64,000 bases of DNA from Virgibacillus_R byunsanensis (GCF_042675965.1 NZ_JBHTKJ010000011.1:1-64000); one strand, 5' to 3'. Shown: positions 16,057 to 25,315, numbered from the stretch's first letter. A program made the numbers and translations. Notes: generated by a model not told the origin, from the sequence alone.

Positions 16057-17847
16057 ATGATACAGTTTCCAAAACCAACTATAGAGCAATTTTTTCGTAC
16101 ATATGTAATAACAGATTTTACAGTAAGTACTGATGAAGAGCGGTTAATTTTCAGTTCCAATTTAAGCGGTAAGGTAAATTTGTGGGGGATGGACTTACCA
16201 GAAACATTCCCCTATTTGTTCGCACAACAAGATGAATCATGTAGCTTCATAAAAATTGATCCAGAAAACCGATATGTTCTAGCTGGTTTTGATAAAGATG
16301 GTGATGAAAACCATCATATTTATGCAATTCCTAATGAGGGTGGTATTCCTCACCCCCTTATTACTGGTGGTGCATCTGAGAAGTATTTTTTTACAAATTT
16401 AAGTGAGGACGGGAAGCGGGTCTATTACATGACGTCTGAAGATAATCCTTCTTTCTTGAATGCACGTGTTCGTAATTTAGAAAATGATACAGATACGCTT
16501 CTCAATACCGGAGAATTATCGCCTACAAGTCTAGTTGCGGTCTCAGATAATGAAAATGCGTTTGTTTATTTACGTTCCTTTGCGAATACATATGTTATTG
16601 GTTTCGTGAAAGATGGTGATCAAACATATGACTTAACACCTGATCATGAAAAAGTTCATGTAACATTTGATCCTGTTTTCGTAGATGAAAAAACCATTTA
16701 CTTTGTCACCAACTATGAAAGTGAATATAGTTATGTAGCAAAATATGACCTTGATTCCAAAGCCTTCTCTTCAGTAGTGACAATCGATCATAAAAGTGTG
16801 GATTCATTAATATACAACAAAAAACAAAACGCTCTTTATCTTGGTACAGAAAATGGTGTAACGGATGAAATATATCGATATTCATTAGAAACACAAAAAC
16901 TTGAGAAATTGACTACACCTGTTGACGTGATTGAAAAAATTCAAGTTACCAAAGCAGGGAATCTATACGTATTAGGAAGAAGCGCAACAGTACCACATAA
17001 TATTTTTCAATCTACAGACGGAAATACATGGAAGCAGTTAACTAATAATCGAGTATTAGGATTGAGCAATGAGGATATGGTAGAGCCTGATGTGGTTTCG
17101 TATAATTCGTTTGATGGAATGGAAATGGAAGCACTTTTATTCAAAGCAAAGCCTGAAAATGACAACGGTTATACGATATTTTGGCCCCACGGTGGACCAC
17201 AAGCATCAGAGCGAAAATCCTTCCGTTCGATGTTCCAATGTTTTTTAAACCGCGGGTATACTATTTTTGCACCAAACTTTCGTGGTAGTACAGGCTATGG
17301 GTCTTCTTTTGTTAAATTAGTTGAACAGGACTGGGGACACGGACCACGTTTAGACTGTTTATCAGGAATTGAGTGGTTATTTGCTAACCATATTACCGAT
17401 CGTGGAAAATTATTCTTAGTAGGTGGAAGCTATGGCGGCTATATGGCTTTATTGCTGCACGGACGCCATCCAGAATATTTCAAAGCTGTCGTTGATATCT
17501 TTGGACCATCTGATTTATTCACGTTTGTAAATTCCGTTCCACCACATTGGAAGCCAATTATGGACCGTTGGTTAGGTGACCCAGAACGTGATAAAGAGCG
17601 CTTTATTAAAGATTCTCCAGTAACCTATTTAGATGGAATGACAAGACCAATGCTTGTCATTCAAGGGGCAAAAGATCCACGTGTTGTAAAGGAAGAGTCT
17701 GATCAAATCGTTGCGAAGTTAGAAGCGGCTGGTCGTGAAGTAGAGTATCTCGTATTGGAAGATGAAGGACATGGGTTTTCTAAGAAAGAAAATGAAATTA
17801 ACGTTTATTCTCGAATACTGGACTTTTTAGAGAAGCATCAGGGATAA
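16057..17847 (+). CDS. S9 family serine peptidase (prolyl oligopeptidase / acylaminoacyl-peptidase type)
   Basis: A 596-residue cytoplasmic peptidase with an N-terminal beta-propeller (about residues 1-330, WD40-like PD40 repeats such as KIDPENRYVLAGFDKDG) and a C-terminal alpha/beta hydrolase domain. The nucleophile motif GGSYGGYM, the catalytic Asp in GAKDPRV and the His in DEGHGFS are all present. Family members release residues from oligopeptides or blocked N-termini. ATG 16057 is preferred to 16054 because AGGGGG is too close to the latter. It is monocistronic between the repeat and a terminator. Confidence 0.9.
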   Translation: MIQFPKPTIEQFFRTYVITDFTVSTDEERLIFSSNLSGKVNLWGMDLPETFPYLFAQQDESCSFIKIDPENRYVLAGFDKDGDENHHIYAIPNEGGIPHPLITGGASEKYFFTNLSEDGKRVYYMTSEDNPSFLNARVRNLENDTDTLLNTGELSPTSLVAVSDNENAFVYLRSFANTYVIGFVKDGDQTYDLTPDHEKVHVTFDPVFVDEKTIYFVTNYESEYSYVAKYDLDSKAFSSVVTIDHKSVDSLIYNKKQNALYLGTENGVTDEIYRYSLETQKLEKLTTPVDVIEKIQVTKAGNLYVLGRSATVPHNIFQSTDGNTWKQLTNNRVLGLSNEDMVEPDVVSYNSFDGMEMEALLFKAKPENDNGYTIFWPHGGPQASERKSFRSMFQCFLNRGYTIFAPNFRGSTGYGSSFVKLVEQDWGHGPRLDCLSGIEWLFANHITDRGKLFLVGGSYGGYMALLLHGRHPEYFKAVVDIFGPSDLFTFVNSVPPHWKPIMDRWLGDPERDKERFIKDSPVTYLDGMTRPMLVIQGAKDPRVVKEESDQIVAKLEAAGREVEYLVLEDEGHGFSKKENEINVYSRILDFLEKHQG

Positions 17848-17852
17848 CAATG

Positions 17853-17884
17853 TGGCCTTTCCTATTTTGGGAAGGCTATTTTTG
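17853..17884 (+). terminator. Terminator after the S9 peptidase
   Basis: GCCTTTCC (17855-17862) pairs with GGGAAGGC (17869-17876) and is followed by ATTTTT. Confidence 0.85.
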
Positions 17885-18016
17885 GTATAAAAACAGACAA
17901 GGATATCATAAGATAAGATTGGTTGGAAAATAAGACAATAATCTATAAATTAGATTGTCATACACATTAGAATAGAACTCGGCATACACTTTATAACAAC
18001 ACCCCCCAAAAAAACA

Positions 18017-18046
18017 TTGACCTGTTATAATATTGTCGGTTAAAAT
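18017..18046 (+). promoter_or_regulatory. Candidate SigA promoter of glmS
   Basis: TTGACC (18017-18022), an 18-bp spacer and TAAAAT (18041-18046) would give a leader of about 110 nt before the ribozyme cleavage site. The 130 bp between the S9 terminator and this promoter shows nothing else. Confidence 0.6.
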
Positions 18047-18147
18047 GTAATGAGCCCTATGTGCCAAATGTTTTAGTATTTATTTAGTGTGGTATTAGTA
18101 GAGGGTGGATCATTTTTAGTCAAATATAGAAAGGTGGATAGAGGTTA

Positions 18148-18341
18148 AGAGCTAGAAAAAGCGCCTGAACTATTTTCTGATCGGGAAAGAAAATAGTTGA
18201 CGAGGTGGAGGTAAATCGATTTATCGGCGGGTACCTTCCGGTTGTGCATCTCAATCGATAGCTTTTTTCAAAAACAATGAGGCGACTTGTTGGACAAAGG
18301 GAAAAAGCAAGATGTATATAACCAATCACGGGAAAGGGGCA
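18148..18341 (+). ncRNA. glmS ribozyme (glucosamine-6-phosphate-activated)
   Basis: This self-cleaving riboswitch lies in the glmS leader. The conserved blocks are all recognisable: the cleavage region AAAAAGCGCCTGAAC (scissile bond between 18160 and 18161), GTTGACGAGGTGGAGG, ATCGGCGGGTACCTTCCGG, TTGTGCATC, and the 3' ACAAAGGG and GGGAAAGGGGC blocks. High GlcN6P triggers cleavage and mRNA decay by RNase J, lowering GlmS. The ends are approximate. Confidence 0.95.
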
Positions 18342-18396
18342 GCAAAACGCCCCGAACAATAAAATGAAGGTCGTTTGTTGCCCCTTTTATACGAGG
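18330..18396 (+). promoter_or_regulatory. Hairpin overlapping the ribozyme 3' end and the glmS RBS region
   Basis: GGGGCAGCAAAACG (18336-18349) is nearly complementary to CGTTTGTTGCCCC (18373-18385), which is followed by TTTT. A smaller hairpin, GGGGC with GCCCC, nests in it. The long form uses the last ribozyme block, so it could compete with ribozyme folding or act as a weak terminator about 20 nt before the glmS RBS (GAGGAGG). Confidence 0.4.
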
Positions 18397-18409
18397 AGGA
18401 AACAACGAT

Positions 18410-20212
18410 ATGTGTGGAATAGTAGGATATATTGGACTTAACGATACAAAAGAAGTATTACTAAATGGACTAGAAAAATTAGAATATCGTGGCTATGATT
18501 CAGCTGGAATCGCGATGTTAAATAATAATGGGAAAAATCTTTTTAAAGTAAAGGGGCGCATCGCAGCGCTTCGAAACAAGGTAGATAACACGATCCAATC
18601 TACAATGGGAATCGGCCATACCCGCTGGGCAACACATGGGGTGCCAAGTGAAGAGAACGCACACCCGCACCAAAGCGCGTCAGCCAGATTTACATTAGTT
18701 CATAATGGTGTTATAGAGAACTACCAGGATTTAAAAAAAGAGTATCTAAGTGATGTAAGCTTCGTTAGTGAAACAGATACAGAGGTAATTGTTCATCTAA
18801 TCGAAAGATTCTTCAACAAACATCAAGATACTGCTGAGGCATTTCGCCAAGTGATGAGCCTCTTGAAGGGTTCCTATGCTATCGCGATGATTGATTCAGA
18901 AGATGAAGATACACTTTATATTGCCAAAAACAAAAGCCCGCTTTTAGTAGGCTTAGGCGATGGCTTCAATGTTGTTGCAAGTGATGCAATGGCAACATTA
19001 AAAGTAACGGATCAATATCTTGAGATTTTTGACCAAGAGATCGTGCTTGTGAACCGTAGTTTCGTTGAGGTACAAAAGTTAAATGGAACAGTCGTTGACC
19101 GCAAGCCTTATACAGCGGAAATTGATGCAAGTGATATTGAAAAAGGTACGTATCCGCACTTTATGCTGAAAGAAATTGATGAACAACCATTTGTTATGCG
19201 CAAAATCATTAACGAATATCAGGATGATAACAATGCATTGAAACTTGATGCTGATGTTCGCCAAGCAATGAGTGCATGTGATCGTGTCTATATTATTGCA
19301 GCAGGCACAAGTTATCATGCTGGTTTGGTAGGTAAAGAGTTCATTGAAAAAATAGCTAATATTCCAGTTGAAGTCCATGTAGCAAGTGAATTTTCATACA
19401 ACATGCCACTTTTATCAGAAAAACCATTGTTTGTGTTCATTTCACAAAGTGGAGAAACAGCTGATAGTCGTGCAGTATTGGTTAAAATAAAAGAAATGGG
19501 ATTTCCGGCACTAACCGTTACCAATGTGCCAGGATCCACCCTTTCTCGTGAAGCAGATTATACTTTAAATCTCTATGCAGGACCAGAAATAGCGGTAGCA
19601 TCAACAAAAGCATACACTGCTCAAATTGCTGTATTGGCAATTCTTGCAGTGGACACTGCACAAGCAAAAGGTCTTGAATTGGACTTTGATCCAATGCAGG
19701 AGCTTGCAATTGTTGCAAATGCTATGGAAATTTTAACAGACCAAAAAGAAGTAATTGAAGAGTTAGCAAGAAATCACCTGGCAACAACACGAAATGCGTT
19801 CTTTATCGGTCGTAGTGCTGATTACAATGTTTCGTTGGAAGGCGCATTAAAATTAAAGGAAATTTCCTATATCCAGGCAGAAGGTTTTGCTGGAGGAGAA
19901 TTAAAGCATGGCACAATCGCGTTAATTGAAGAGGGAACACCTGTAATTGCTCTAGCTACACAGGCTAATGTTAACTATTCCATCCGCAGCAACGTCCAGG
20001 AAGTAGTCGCACGTGGAGCAAATGCAATGGTGATTAGCTTGAAAGGTCTTGAACAGGATGATGATGCATTTGTATTACCACATGTGCATGAATTATTGAC
20101 ACCACTTGTTAGCGTCGTACCACTGCAATTGTTAGCATATTATGCAGCATTGCATCGTGACTGTGATGTTGATAAACCAAGAAATTTAGCGAAGAGTGTT
20201 ACTGTAGAATAA
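18410..20212 (+). CDS. glmS: Glutamine-fructose-6-phosphate aminotransferase (isomerizing)
   Basis: This enzyme makes glucosamine-6-phosphate from fructose-6-phosphate and glutamine, the entry to the amino-sugar and peptidoglycan pathway. The 600 residues begin MCGIVGYIG; Cys2 becomes the N-terminal nucleophile of the glutaminase domain (about 1-220). Two SIS isomerase domains follow (SQSGETADSRAVL near residue 345; GRSADYNVSLEGALKLKEISY near 470). The C-terminal NLAKSVTVE is the family hallmark. It is controlled by the upstream ribozyme and is functionally linked to glmM at 13974. Confidence 0.97.
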   Translation: MCGIVGYIGLNDTKEVLLNGLEKLEYRGYDSAGIAMLNNNGKNLFKVKGRIAALRNKVDNTIQSTMGIGHTRWATHGVPSEENAHPHQSASARFTLVHNGVIENYQDLKKEYLSDVSFVSETDTEVIVHLIERFFNKHQDTAEAFRQVMSLLKGSYAIAMIDSEDEDTLYIAKNKSPLLVGLGDGFNVVASDAMATLKVTDQYLEIFDQEIVLVNRSFVEVQKLNGTVVDRKPYTAEIDASDIEKGTYPHFMLKEIDEQPFVMRKIINEYQDDNNALKLDADVRQAMSACDRVYIIAAGTSYHAGLVGKEFIEKIANIPVEVHVASEFSYNMPLLSEKPLFVFISQSGETADSRAVLVKIKEMGFPALTVTNVPGSTLSREADYTLNLYAGPEIAVASTKAYTAQIAVLAILAVDTAQAKGLELDFDPMQELAIVANAMEILTDQKEVIEELARNHLATTRNAFFIGRSADYNVSLEGALKLKEISYIQAEGFAGGELKHGTIALIEEGTPVIALATQANVNYSIRSNVQEVVARGANAMVISLKGLEQDDDAFVLPHVHELLTPLVSVVPLQLLAYYAALHRDCDVDKPRNLAKSVTVE

Positions 20213-20214
20213 TT

Positions 20215-20255
20215 AAAAAATCATCTAATACATAGTTGTATTAGATGATTTTTTG
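20215..20255 (+). terminator. Bidirectional-looking terminator after glmS
   Basis: TCATCTAATAC pairs with GTATTAGATGA, flanked by A6 on the left and T6 on the right. It can serve both glmS (+) and the convergent small gene (-). Confidence 0.93.
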
Positions 20256-20278
20256 TCTAAGGGGAAAAACTGGTTTAT

Positions 20279-20482
20279 TTAGGAATTATTAAAGGTCTGT
20301 GAGATCTCTTTTTCAGCAAATATTTCATTAGCTGCTTCCAACTTCTTATGTCCATCAACGGAATCTCCAGCATAATTATTTTCCTTTTTAAGAGGAGGAT
20401 TCGATCTTAATCCGTTGTGAACGCTGATTTCTTCATCGGTATCAGCACCAGTTGAAACTTCCTTCTTTTTTTCATCTTTCAT
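20279..20482 (-). CDS. Small hydrophilic protein, unknown
   Basis: A 67-residue, highly charged protein (Lys/Glu/Asp/Asn-rich) with no cysteine and no membrane segment; it is predicted to be largely disordered. The start at 20482 is chosen because GAGGTGAAGG lies just upstream; the ATG at 20512 lacks a ribosome site. No family was recognised. It is the first of four tiny genes between glmS and the glycosylase gene, divergent from the other three. The size and composition recall small spore-associated proteins, but this is only an impression. Confidence 0.6.
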   Translation of the reverse strand: MKDEKKKEVSTGADTDEEISVHNGLRSNPPLKKENNYAGDSVDGHKKLEAANEIFAEKEISQTFNNS

Positions 20483-20581
20483 AACCTTCACCTCGTTATA
20501 GGTTGTGTGCAATAAATTTTTTTATGCTGGTTAATATAAAACCTATTTCAGAGAATAGTAATAGGTGAGGAGGTAGGAAAT

Positions 20582-20740
20582 ATGGTTTATAAGGGTAAGG
20601 AACAATATAAAGTTACAACAGGTGACTATAAAAATAAGACACGAGGTCTAGATTTTGGTTATGAGTATTCAAGTGGTAACAAAACGGTTGGAAACCAGTC
20701 TCCACAGAGGAAGAAACGACAAGAGAGCTTGGATAAATAA
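20582..20740 (+). CDS. Small basic protein (52 aa), unknown
   Basis: The ORF runs from ATG 20582 to TAA 20740 behind an excellent GAGGAGGT ribosome site. The product is hydrophilic and basic (motifs TGDYKNKTRGLDFGYEYSSG, then a KKR tail), with several Gly/Tyr residues and no hydrophobic segment. The strong RBS is the main support. No family was recognised; a spore-associated or stress peptide is possible. Confidence 0.6.
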   Translation: MVYKGKEQYKVTTGDYKNKTRGLDFGYEYSSGNKTVGNQSPQRKKRQESLDK

Positions 20741-20853
20741 ATATTTTAGCTAAAATACAATTATTACCTTCATTAATCTTAGCCTTATCAAGAAAAACTA
20801 ATCATAAGGAAGGATACTTCCTGCGTTTTATAATATGAAAGGGGATAGATGTA

Positions 20854-21039
20854 ATGGAGGAGAAGAGAAGAGCTCCAAGTATTAAGAAGACTGAAATAGG
20901 TGGAAAAGAAGATATACGAGAAATTGACCATGAAACAGTCCACCCTGGTGAAGCTGAGATGAGCCTTCAGAATGCTGATTTTGCTCCCGGAGAAAACACC
21001 TATTTGAATGACGCTAGACAGGAAAATGTTAATGAGTAG
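20854..21039 (+). CDS. Small acidic protein (61 aa), unknown
   Basis: ATG 20854 follows AAAGGGGAT. The product is hydrophilic and acidic, without Cys or membrane segments. Its last codons overlap the start of the next small ORF (8 bases), suggesting translational coupling. No family was recognised. Confidence 0.6.
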   Translation: MEEKRRAPSIKKTEIGGKEDIREIDHETVHPGEAEMSLQNADFAPGENTYLNDARQENVNE

Positions 21040-21169
21040 AAAGAAAAGGCAAGATAACAAACAGCCATTAACTAAAAGGGAACATGAATTTTCAGAAGAA
21101 TTATCTGATAGTGGGGAAAGAGATCAAATTATAAAAAAACAATCCCCAAAAAGCTGCGGCGGATTATAA
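21032..21169 (+). CDS. Very small basic protein (45 aa), unknown
   Basis: The ORF runs from ATG 21032 to TAA 21169 and overlaps the previous gene. It begins MSRKKRQDNKQPLTKREHEF and ends KSCGGL. AGGAAA lies 6-11 nt before the ATG. It ends just before a strong terminator, as expected for the last gene of a small transcript. Support is positional only; no family was recognised. Confidence 0.5.
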   Translation: MSRKKRQDNKQPLTKREHEFSEELSDSGERDQIIKKQSPKSCGGL

Positions 21170-21173
21170 CAGA

Positions 21174-21214
21174 AAAAACTCTACTTTCGTAAACAATCCG
21201 GAAGTAGAGTTTTT
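21174..21214 (+). terminator. Terminator after the small-ORF group
   Basis: AAAACTCTACTTT pairs with AAGTAGAGTTTT (about 12 bp) and is followed by TT-rich sequence. Confidence 0.9.
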
Positions 21215-21300
21215 TCACCTATAGACGTTATACTATCATTAGTTGATACAATACTAGGGAGATATTTCAATGAGTAATGTATTAGGAATGGAAGGGAACA

Positions 21301-21942
21301 ATGAAGCATAGTTACCAACTAATTTATGATAAATTATTCGATTATTATGGTCCTCAAAACTGGTGGCCGGCTGACACGCCGTTTGAAATGATGGTTGGTT
21401 CGATACTTGTACAACATACGAACTGGCGGAATGTTGATAAAGCATTAACAAAAGTCAAAGCCTATCTTGATCCTGAACGAATAGAAACGTTAAAGACAGA
21501 TGAATTAGCACAGCTTATACGTTCTAGTGGGTTTTTTAATATAAAAGCTAAACGGATAAAGACATACTTAGAGTGGTTTAAGACGTATAATTATGATATT
21601 GAACGTGTAAAAATGAAAAATAAGCAGGAATTGCGGAAAGAGCTATTGAATATCAAAGGTATTGGAAGGGAAACGGCAGATGTAATGCTTCTTTATGCAT
21701 TTGAGCAACCAATTTTTGTAGTTGATGCGTATGCAAGACGAATGTTTTACCGACTTGGGCATGATATGCCAAAGTCGTATGATGTGTTTAGAAAACAAGT
21801 CGAAAAAGAATTACCAAATAAATGGACATTATATAATGAGTATCATGCTCTTTTGGTTGAGCATGCGAAGAGACATTGTAAAGCAACGCCTATATGTGAG
21901 GGTTGTCCATTATATGACATATGTGAGCAGAGACTTGATTAA
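21301..21942 (+). CDS. Endonuclease III-family (HhH-GPD) DNA glycosylase, [4Fe-4S], Lys-less
   Basis: A 213-residue base-excision repair protein. The helix-hairpin-helix LLNIKGIGRETADVML (about 115-130) and the catalytic Asp142 (VDAYARR) are present. The C-terminal cluster motif C-x6-C-x2-C-x5-C (CKATPICEGCPLYDIC) is intact. The residue corresponding to the catalytic lysine of E. coli Nth (18 residues before the Asp) is Glu124, so a bifunctional lyase is unlikely. A monofunctional glycosylase for alkylated bases, like MagIII-type proteins, is more plausible. The start at 21301 follows AAGGGA. Confidence 0.85.
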   Translation: MKHSYQLIYDKLFDYYGPQNWWPADTPFEMMVGSILVQHTNWRNVDKALTKVKAYLDPERIETLKTDELAQLIRSSGFFNIKAKRIKTYLEWFKTYNYDIERVKMKNKQELRKELLNIKGIGRETADVMLLYAFEQPIFVVDAYARRMFYRLGHDMPKSYDVFRKQVEKELPNKWTLYNEYHALLVEHAKRHCKATPICEGCPLYDICEQRLD

Positions 21943-21986
21943 CTATTGTTAATTGTAATTCAATACGAGTGAGTGGGGTTTGTTTA

Positions 21987-24299
21987 ATGAGTAATGAAGC
22001 GGATAACCTTTCTGTTGAACAACAACGAGTGGACCATGTAATAAAGGAAATCAGTAAAAAGGAAGAAAAACTTTATTCTAGAGCTACTGGACTAAAAGAG
22101 AATGTAATTGAACTTAGAAAGAAATTTTGGGAAGATGTTACGATTAATTTGGATGAGCCTGATGATGTTATTGAAACCGAAGCGAGCATTAAACAACAGG
22201 CAGAGTTATTGTCCGAAAGAGAAAGTGTCCACGGGAAAGTCGGCGAGGAACTTAAAACGTTTGAAAAACTTAAAAACTCCCCGTATTTTGGAAGAATTGA
22301 TTTTGTAGAGGATACCGCAAAAGAAAACGACCAACTATATATTGGTATTAAATCATTGATGGATTATGAAGAGGAAAATTTCTTAATATATGATTGGCGT
22401 GCTCCAATTTCCAGTCTTTACTATGATTATTCTCCTGGTAAGGCTATTTATGAAACGATTGAAGGAAAGATAACTGGGGAAATCACTCTAAAGCGGCAAT
22501 TTATTATAAGAGAAGGACTCATTAAGGGGATGTTTGATACAGGGGTTACGATAGGTGACCATCTTCTGCAGCAAGCACTTGGTCATAATGCGAGTACTAC
22601 GATGAAAAGTATTGTAGCGACGATTCAAAAGGAACAAAACAAAATTATTCGTAATGAACGTAGTGATTTACTAGTCGTACAAGGAGTGGCAGGTAGTGGA
22701 AAAACGTCTGCCGCATTACAACGTATTGCCTATTTAATGTATCGTTATCGGGAAGAACTTCATGCCGATAACGTTGTTCTATTTTCGCCAAACCCTTTGT
22801 TTACAAGTTATATTTCTAATGTACTCCCAGAACTTGGGGAGACAAATATTAGACAGGAAACGTTTCTGGATTATTTGGAAAAAAGCGTAGGAGATAACCT
22901 TTCTGTTGAGTCTCCATTTAAACAGATGGAATATGTGCTAACTGAAAATGGAAGTGATACGTATGCCATAAGAATGAAAGGTATGCATTATAAATCAAGC
23001 TTGGATTTCAAAGATATGATAGACGAGTTCAGTACACAATTAATAAATGATGGAATTCAATTCAGAAATATCACTTTCCGCAAAAACATACTTATATCCA
23101 AAGAACAAATAAGTGACTATTTTTATTCCTTGGAAAAAGAAATAGCTACACCTAATAAAATGGAGCTTGTATTAAAATGGATTCTTAAAGAAATACGAAC
23201 CATTCAGAAGGAAGAGAAGAATAAGGATTGGGTAATGGACCAAGTCGAGTTGTTAGATAAAGAGGCATATTTAAAAGCACAATATGAATTACAAAGACAA
23301 GATGAAAAAACTGGATTTGACGACGCTAGTGTGGAAGAAGAGTATCTACGAAGTCAGGTTGTAAAAAAGTATTTTTCATCCATTAAAAAACGGGTGAAGC
23401 GGTTTGAGTTTGTTCATGTATTAGCTACGTATCGCAGGTTTTTTACAGACTGGAATCCACAAACTACACCTGAATATTGGAAAGAAATATGTGATCAAAC
23501 AGCATCCGATTTATCACGTAAGTATTTAACGTGGGAAGATGCCACACCTTATTTATATTTTAAAGGCACGTTATTAGGAGATGATCGTGCTGATCGATCT
23601 GTACGTCATTTGATAATTGACGAAGCACAAGATTATTCAGCATTTCAATTTGCTTATATACAACATTTATTCCCGTATACCCGGATGACGTTGTTAGGGG
23701 ATGTGAACCAGGCAATATACACATATGCGACTGAAGAAAACCCACTAATTCCAGAAACGTTTCTAGGAAATCATGAAAGAATTACGTTATCAAAAAGCTA
23801 CCGTTCCACGAAGCAAATTGTTGAGTTCACCAAATACTTCGCTCCGGGTGAAGAGGTAATTGAACCCTTTAACCGGGAAGGAAGCAAACCACGAATAAGA
23901 CGGAACAATAAAGAAGATCTAGCTGCAGAATTGATTGACAGTATTCAATCAATAAGGGAAAAAGGACTTCAAACCATTGCCATCATTTGTAAGACATTAC
24001 AAGAAAGTGAAACGATTTATAATCTCTTGCAGGATGAGGTAACTATAGATCTTATAAATGAGGAGACCTATTCCTATCAACAAGGGTTGTTAGTACTTCC
24101 AATATATCTGGCTAAAGGTATTGAGTTTGATGCTGTAATTATTCCAGATGCATCTAAACAAGCATACTTTATGGAATCAGACAGAACACTTTTCTATACA
24201 GCCTGTACAAGAGCTATGCATGAGTTGGTAATGGTAAGTGGAAAAGAGCCATGTACCTTTATAGAAGAGGCACCAAAGGACACATACGAAATGAACTAA
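21987..24299 (+). CDS. helD: RNA polymerase recycling motor ATPase HelD
   Basis: A 770-residue UvrD/Rep-like SF1 ATPase that binds RNA polymerase and clears stalled transcription complexes. An N-terminal coiled-coil arm (about residues 5-100) precedes the Walker A GVAGSGKTSAALQRIAYL (about 231-248). Walker B IIDEAQDYS, the LLGDVNQAIY motif III and the SYRSTKQIVEF motif IV follow. The C-terminus has the TACTRAMHEL motif VI. ATG 21987 is preferred to GTG 21969 by spacing to GAGTGGGG. It lies 45 bp after the glycosylase and may be co-transcribed. Confidence 0.92.
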   Translation: MSNEADNLSVEQQRVDHVIKEISKKEEKLYSRATGLKENVIELRKKFWEDVTINLDEPDDVIETEASIKQQAELLSERESVHGKVGEELKTFEKLKNSPYFGRIDFVEDTAKENDQLYIGIKSLMDYEEENFLIYDWRAPISSLYYDYSPGKAIYETIEGKITGEITLKRQFIIREGLIKGMFDTGVTIGDHLLQQALGHNASTTMKSIVATIQKEQNKIIRNERSDLLVVQGVAGSGKTSAALQRIAYLMYRYREELHADNVVLFSPNPLFTSYISNVLPELGETNIRQETFLDYLEKSVGDNLSVESPFKQMEYVLTENGSDTYAIRMKGMHYKSSLDFKDMIDEFSTQLINDGIQFRNITFRKNILISKEQISDYFYSLEKEIATPNKMELVLKWILKEIRTIQKEEKNKDWVMDQVELLDKEAYLKAQYELQRQDEKTGFDDASVEEEYLRSQVVKKYFSSIKKRVKRFEFVHVLATYRRFFTDWNPQTTPEYWKEICDQTASDLSRKYLTWEDATPYLYFKGTLLGDDRADRSVRHLIIDEAQDYSAFQFAYIQHLFPYTRMTLLGDVNQAIYTYATEENPLIPETFLGNHERITLSKSYRSTKQIVEFTKYFAPGEEVIEPFNREGSKPRIRRNNKEDLAAELIDSIQSIREKGLQTIAIICKTLQESETIYNLLQDEVTIDLINEETYSYQQGLLVLPIYLAKGIEFDAVIIPDASKQAYFMESDRTLFYTACTRAMHELVMVSGKEPCTFIEEAPKDTYEMN

Positions 24300-24551
24300 G
24301 CTTGAGGGTTCAGACATATAGGAAGGCGTGGATGCTAAAGCTGTTTTACCATAAAAGGTCAAAACTAATCAAGAGAGAAACATTTATAGCCACTGGATGC
24401 TTATCTCTTTAGTGAAAAATTGGATGGGTTGGAGATAAATTCGGTGTTACATGGTAGTTAATCTGGAAAAAAATGAATAAGGATCTACACCTGAATCTTT
24501 TGCACCTAAAAAACGTAAACTTTAGTGATAGATATAAAGAGGATGTTTAAA
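24300..24551. other. Intergenic stretch without a recognised gene
   Basis: About 250 bp follow helD. No strong terminator hairpin, repeat or ORF with a ribosome site could be supported. Confidence 0.4.
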
Positions 24552-25277
24552 ATGACAGATTATGAACTAAAGGTATATGAAGAACTGCAAGCTTGGCGGA
24601 GAAAAGTTCTGAAACGATCAGGTTTCATAAATCAACTATCAAAGAAAGCACAAACGAAAGTTAATAGCTTTATCCCGGAGAAAGCCCACAACATTATTAC
24701 AGAGAGTATTAAGAATATGGTGAAAGCAACCTTAGTTGGTTCGAATATTACTACTAAAAAACAGCAACCAGTCGGAGTAAGTCTTTACGAAAGGGATGAG
24801 ACCCTGAAGGAAAAGCTTACCACTTACCGTAAAACGGCCGTCATTGAAGGAGCAGGAACAGGGGCTGGAGGTATTTTCCTGGGGCTTGCGGATTTTCCGT
24901 TACTATTATCGATCAAAATGAAGTTTTTATTTGAAGCTGCAGCGATTTATGGCTATGATACAAATGAATACGCGGAACGTCTATTCATTCTCCATGTGTT
25001 CCAGCTTGCTTTTTCAAGTGACGAAAGACGTAAAGAAACGTTTCATACATTAGAGAATTGGGAAGAAAAAAAGAATACACTCCTAGATATGGATTGGCGT
25101 GTCTTCCAACAGGAATATCGTGACTACATTGATTTAGTTAAAATGCTTCAATTAGTACCAGGATTTGGAGCGATTGTTGGAGCATATGCAAATCATAATC
25201 TTCTAGATACGTTAGGGGAAACGGCGATGAATGCCTATCGATTGAGGTATTTAACAGCGCAACCGAAGGATTATTAA
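24552..25277 (+). CDS. EcsC family protein
   Basis: A 241-residue protein with an amphipathic, Lys-rich N-terminal half. A Gly/Ala-rich hydrophobic segment (VIEGAGTGAGGIFLGLADFPLLL, two blocks of which resemble a membrane-associated hairpin) lies in the middle and another, GFGAIVGAYANHNLLDTLGETA, near the C-terminus; together they match the EcsC family (PF12787). The biochemical role is unknown. ATG 24552 is chosen from AAAGAGGAT; an upstream ORF start at 24525 lacks an RBS. Confidence 0.78.
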   Translation: MTDYELKVYEELQAWRRKVLKRSGFINQLSKKAQTKVNSFIPEKAHNIITESIKNMVKATLVGSNITTKKQQPVGVSLYERDETLKEKLTTYRKTAVIEGAGTGAGGIFLGLADFPLLLSIKMKFLFEAAAIYGYDTNEYAERLFILHVFQLAFSSDERRKETFHTLENWEEKKNTLLDMDWRVFQQEYRDYIDLVKMLQLVPGFGAIVGAYANHNLLDTLGETAMNAYRLRYLTAQPKDY

Positions 25278-25315
25278 AATCAAATAGAATATATTTATAA
25301 AGGGGGGAGATAGTA

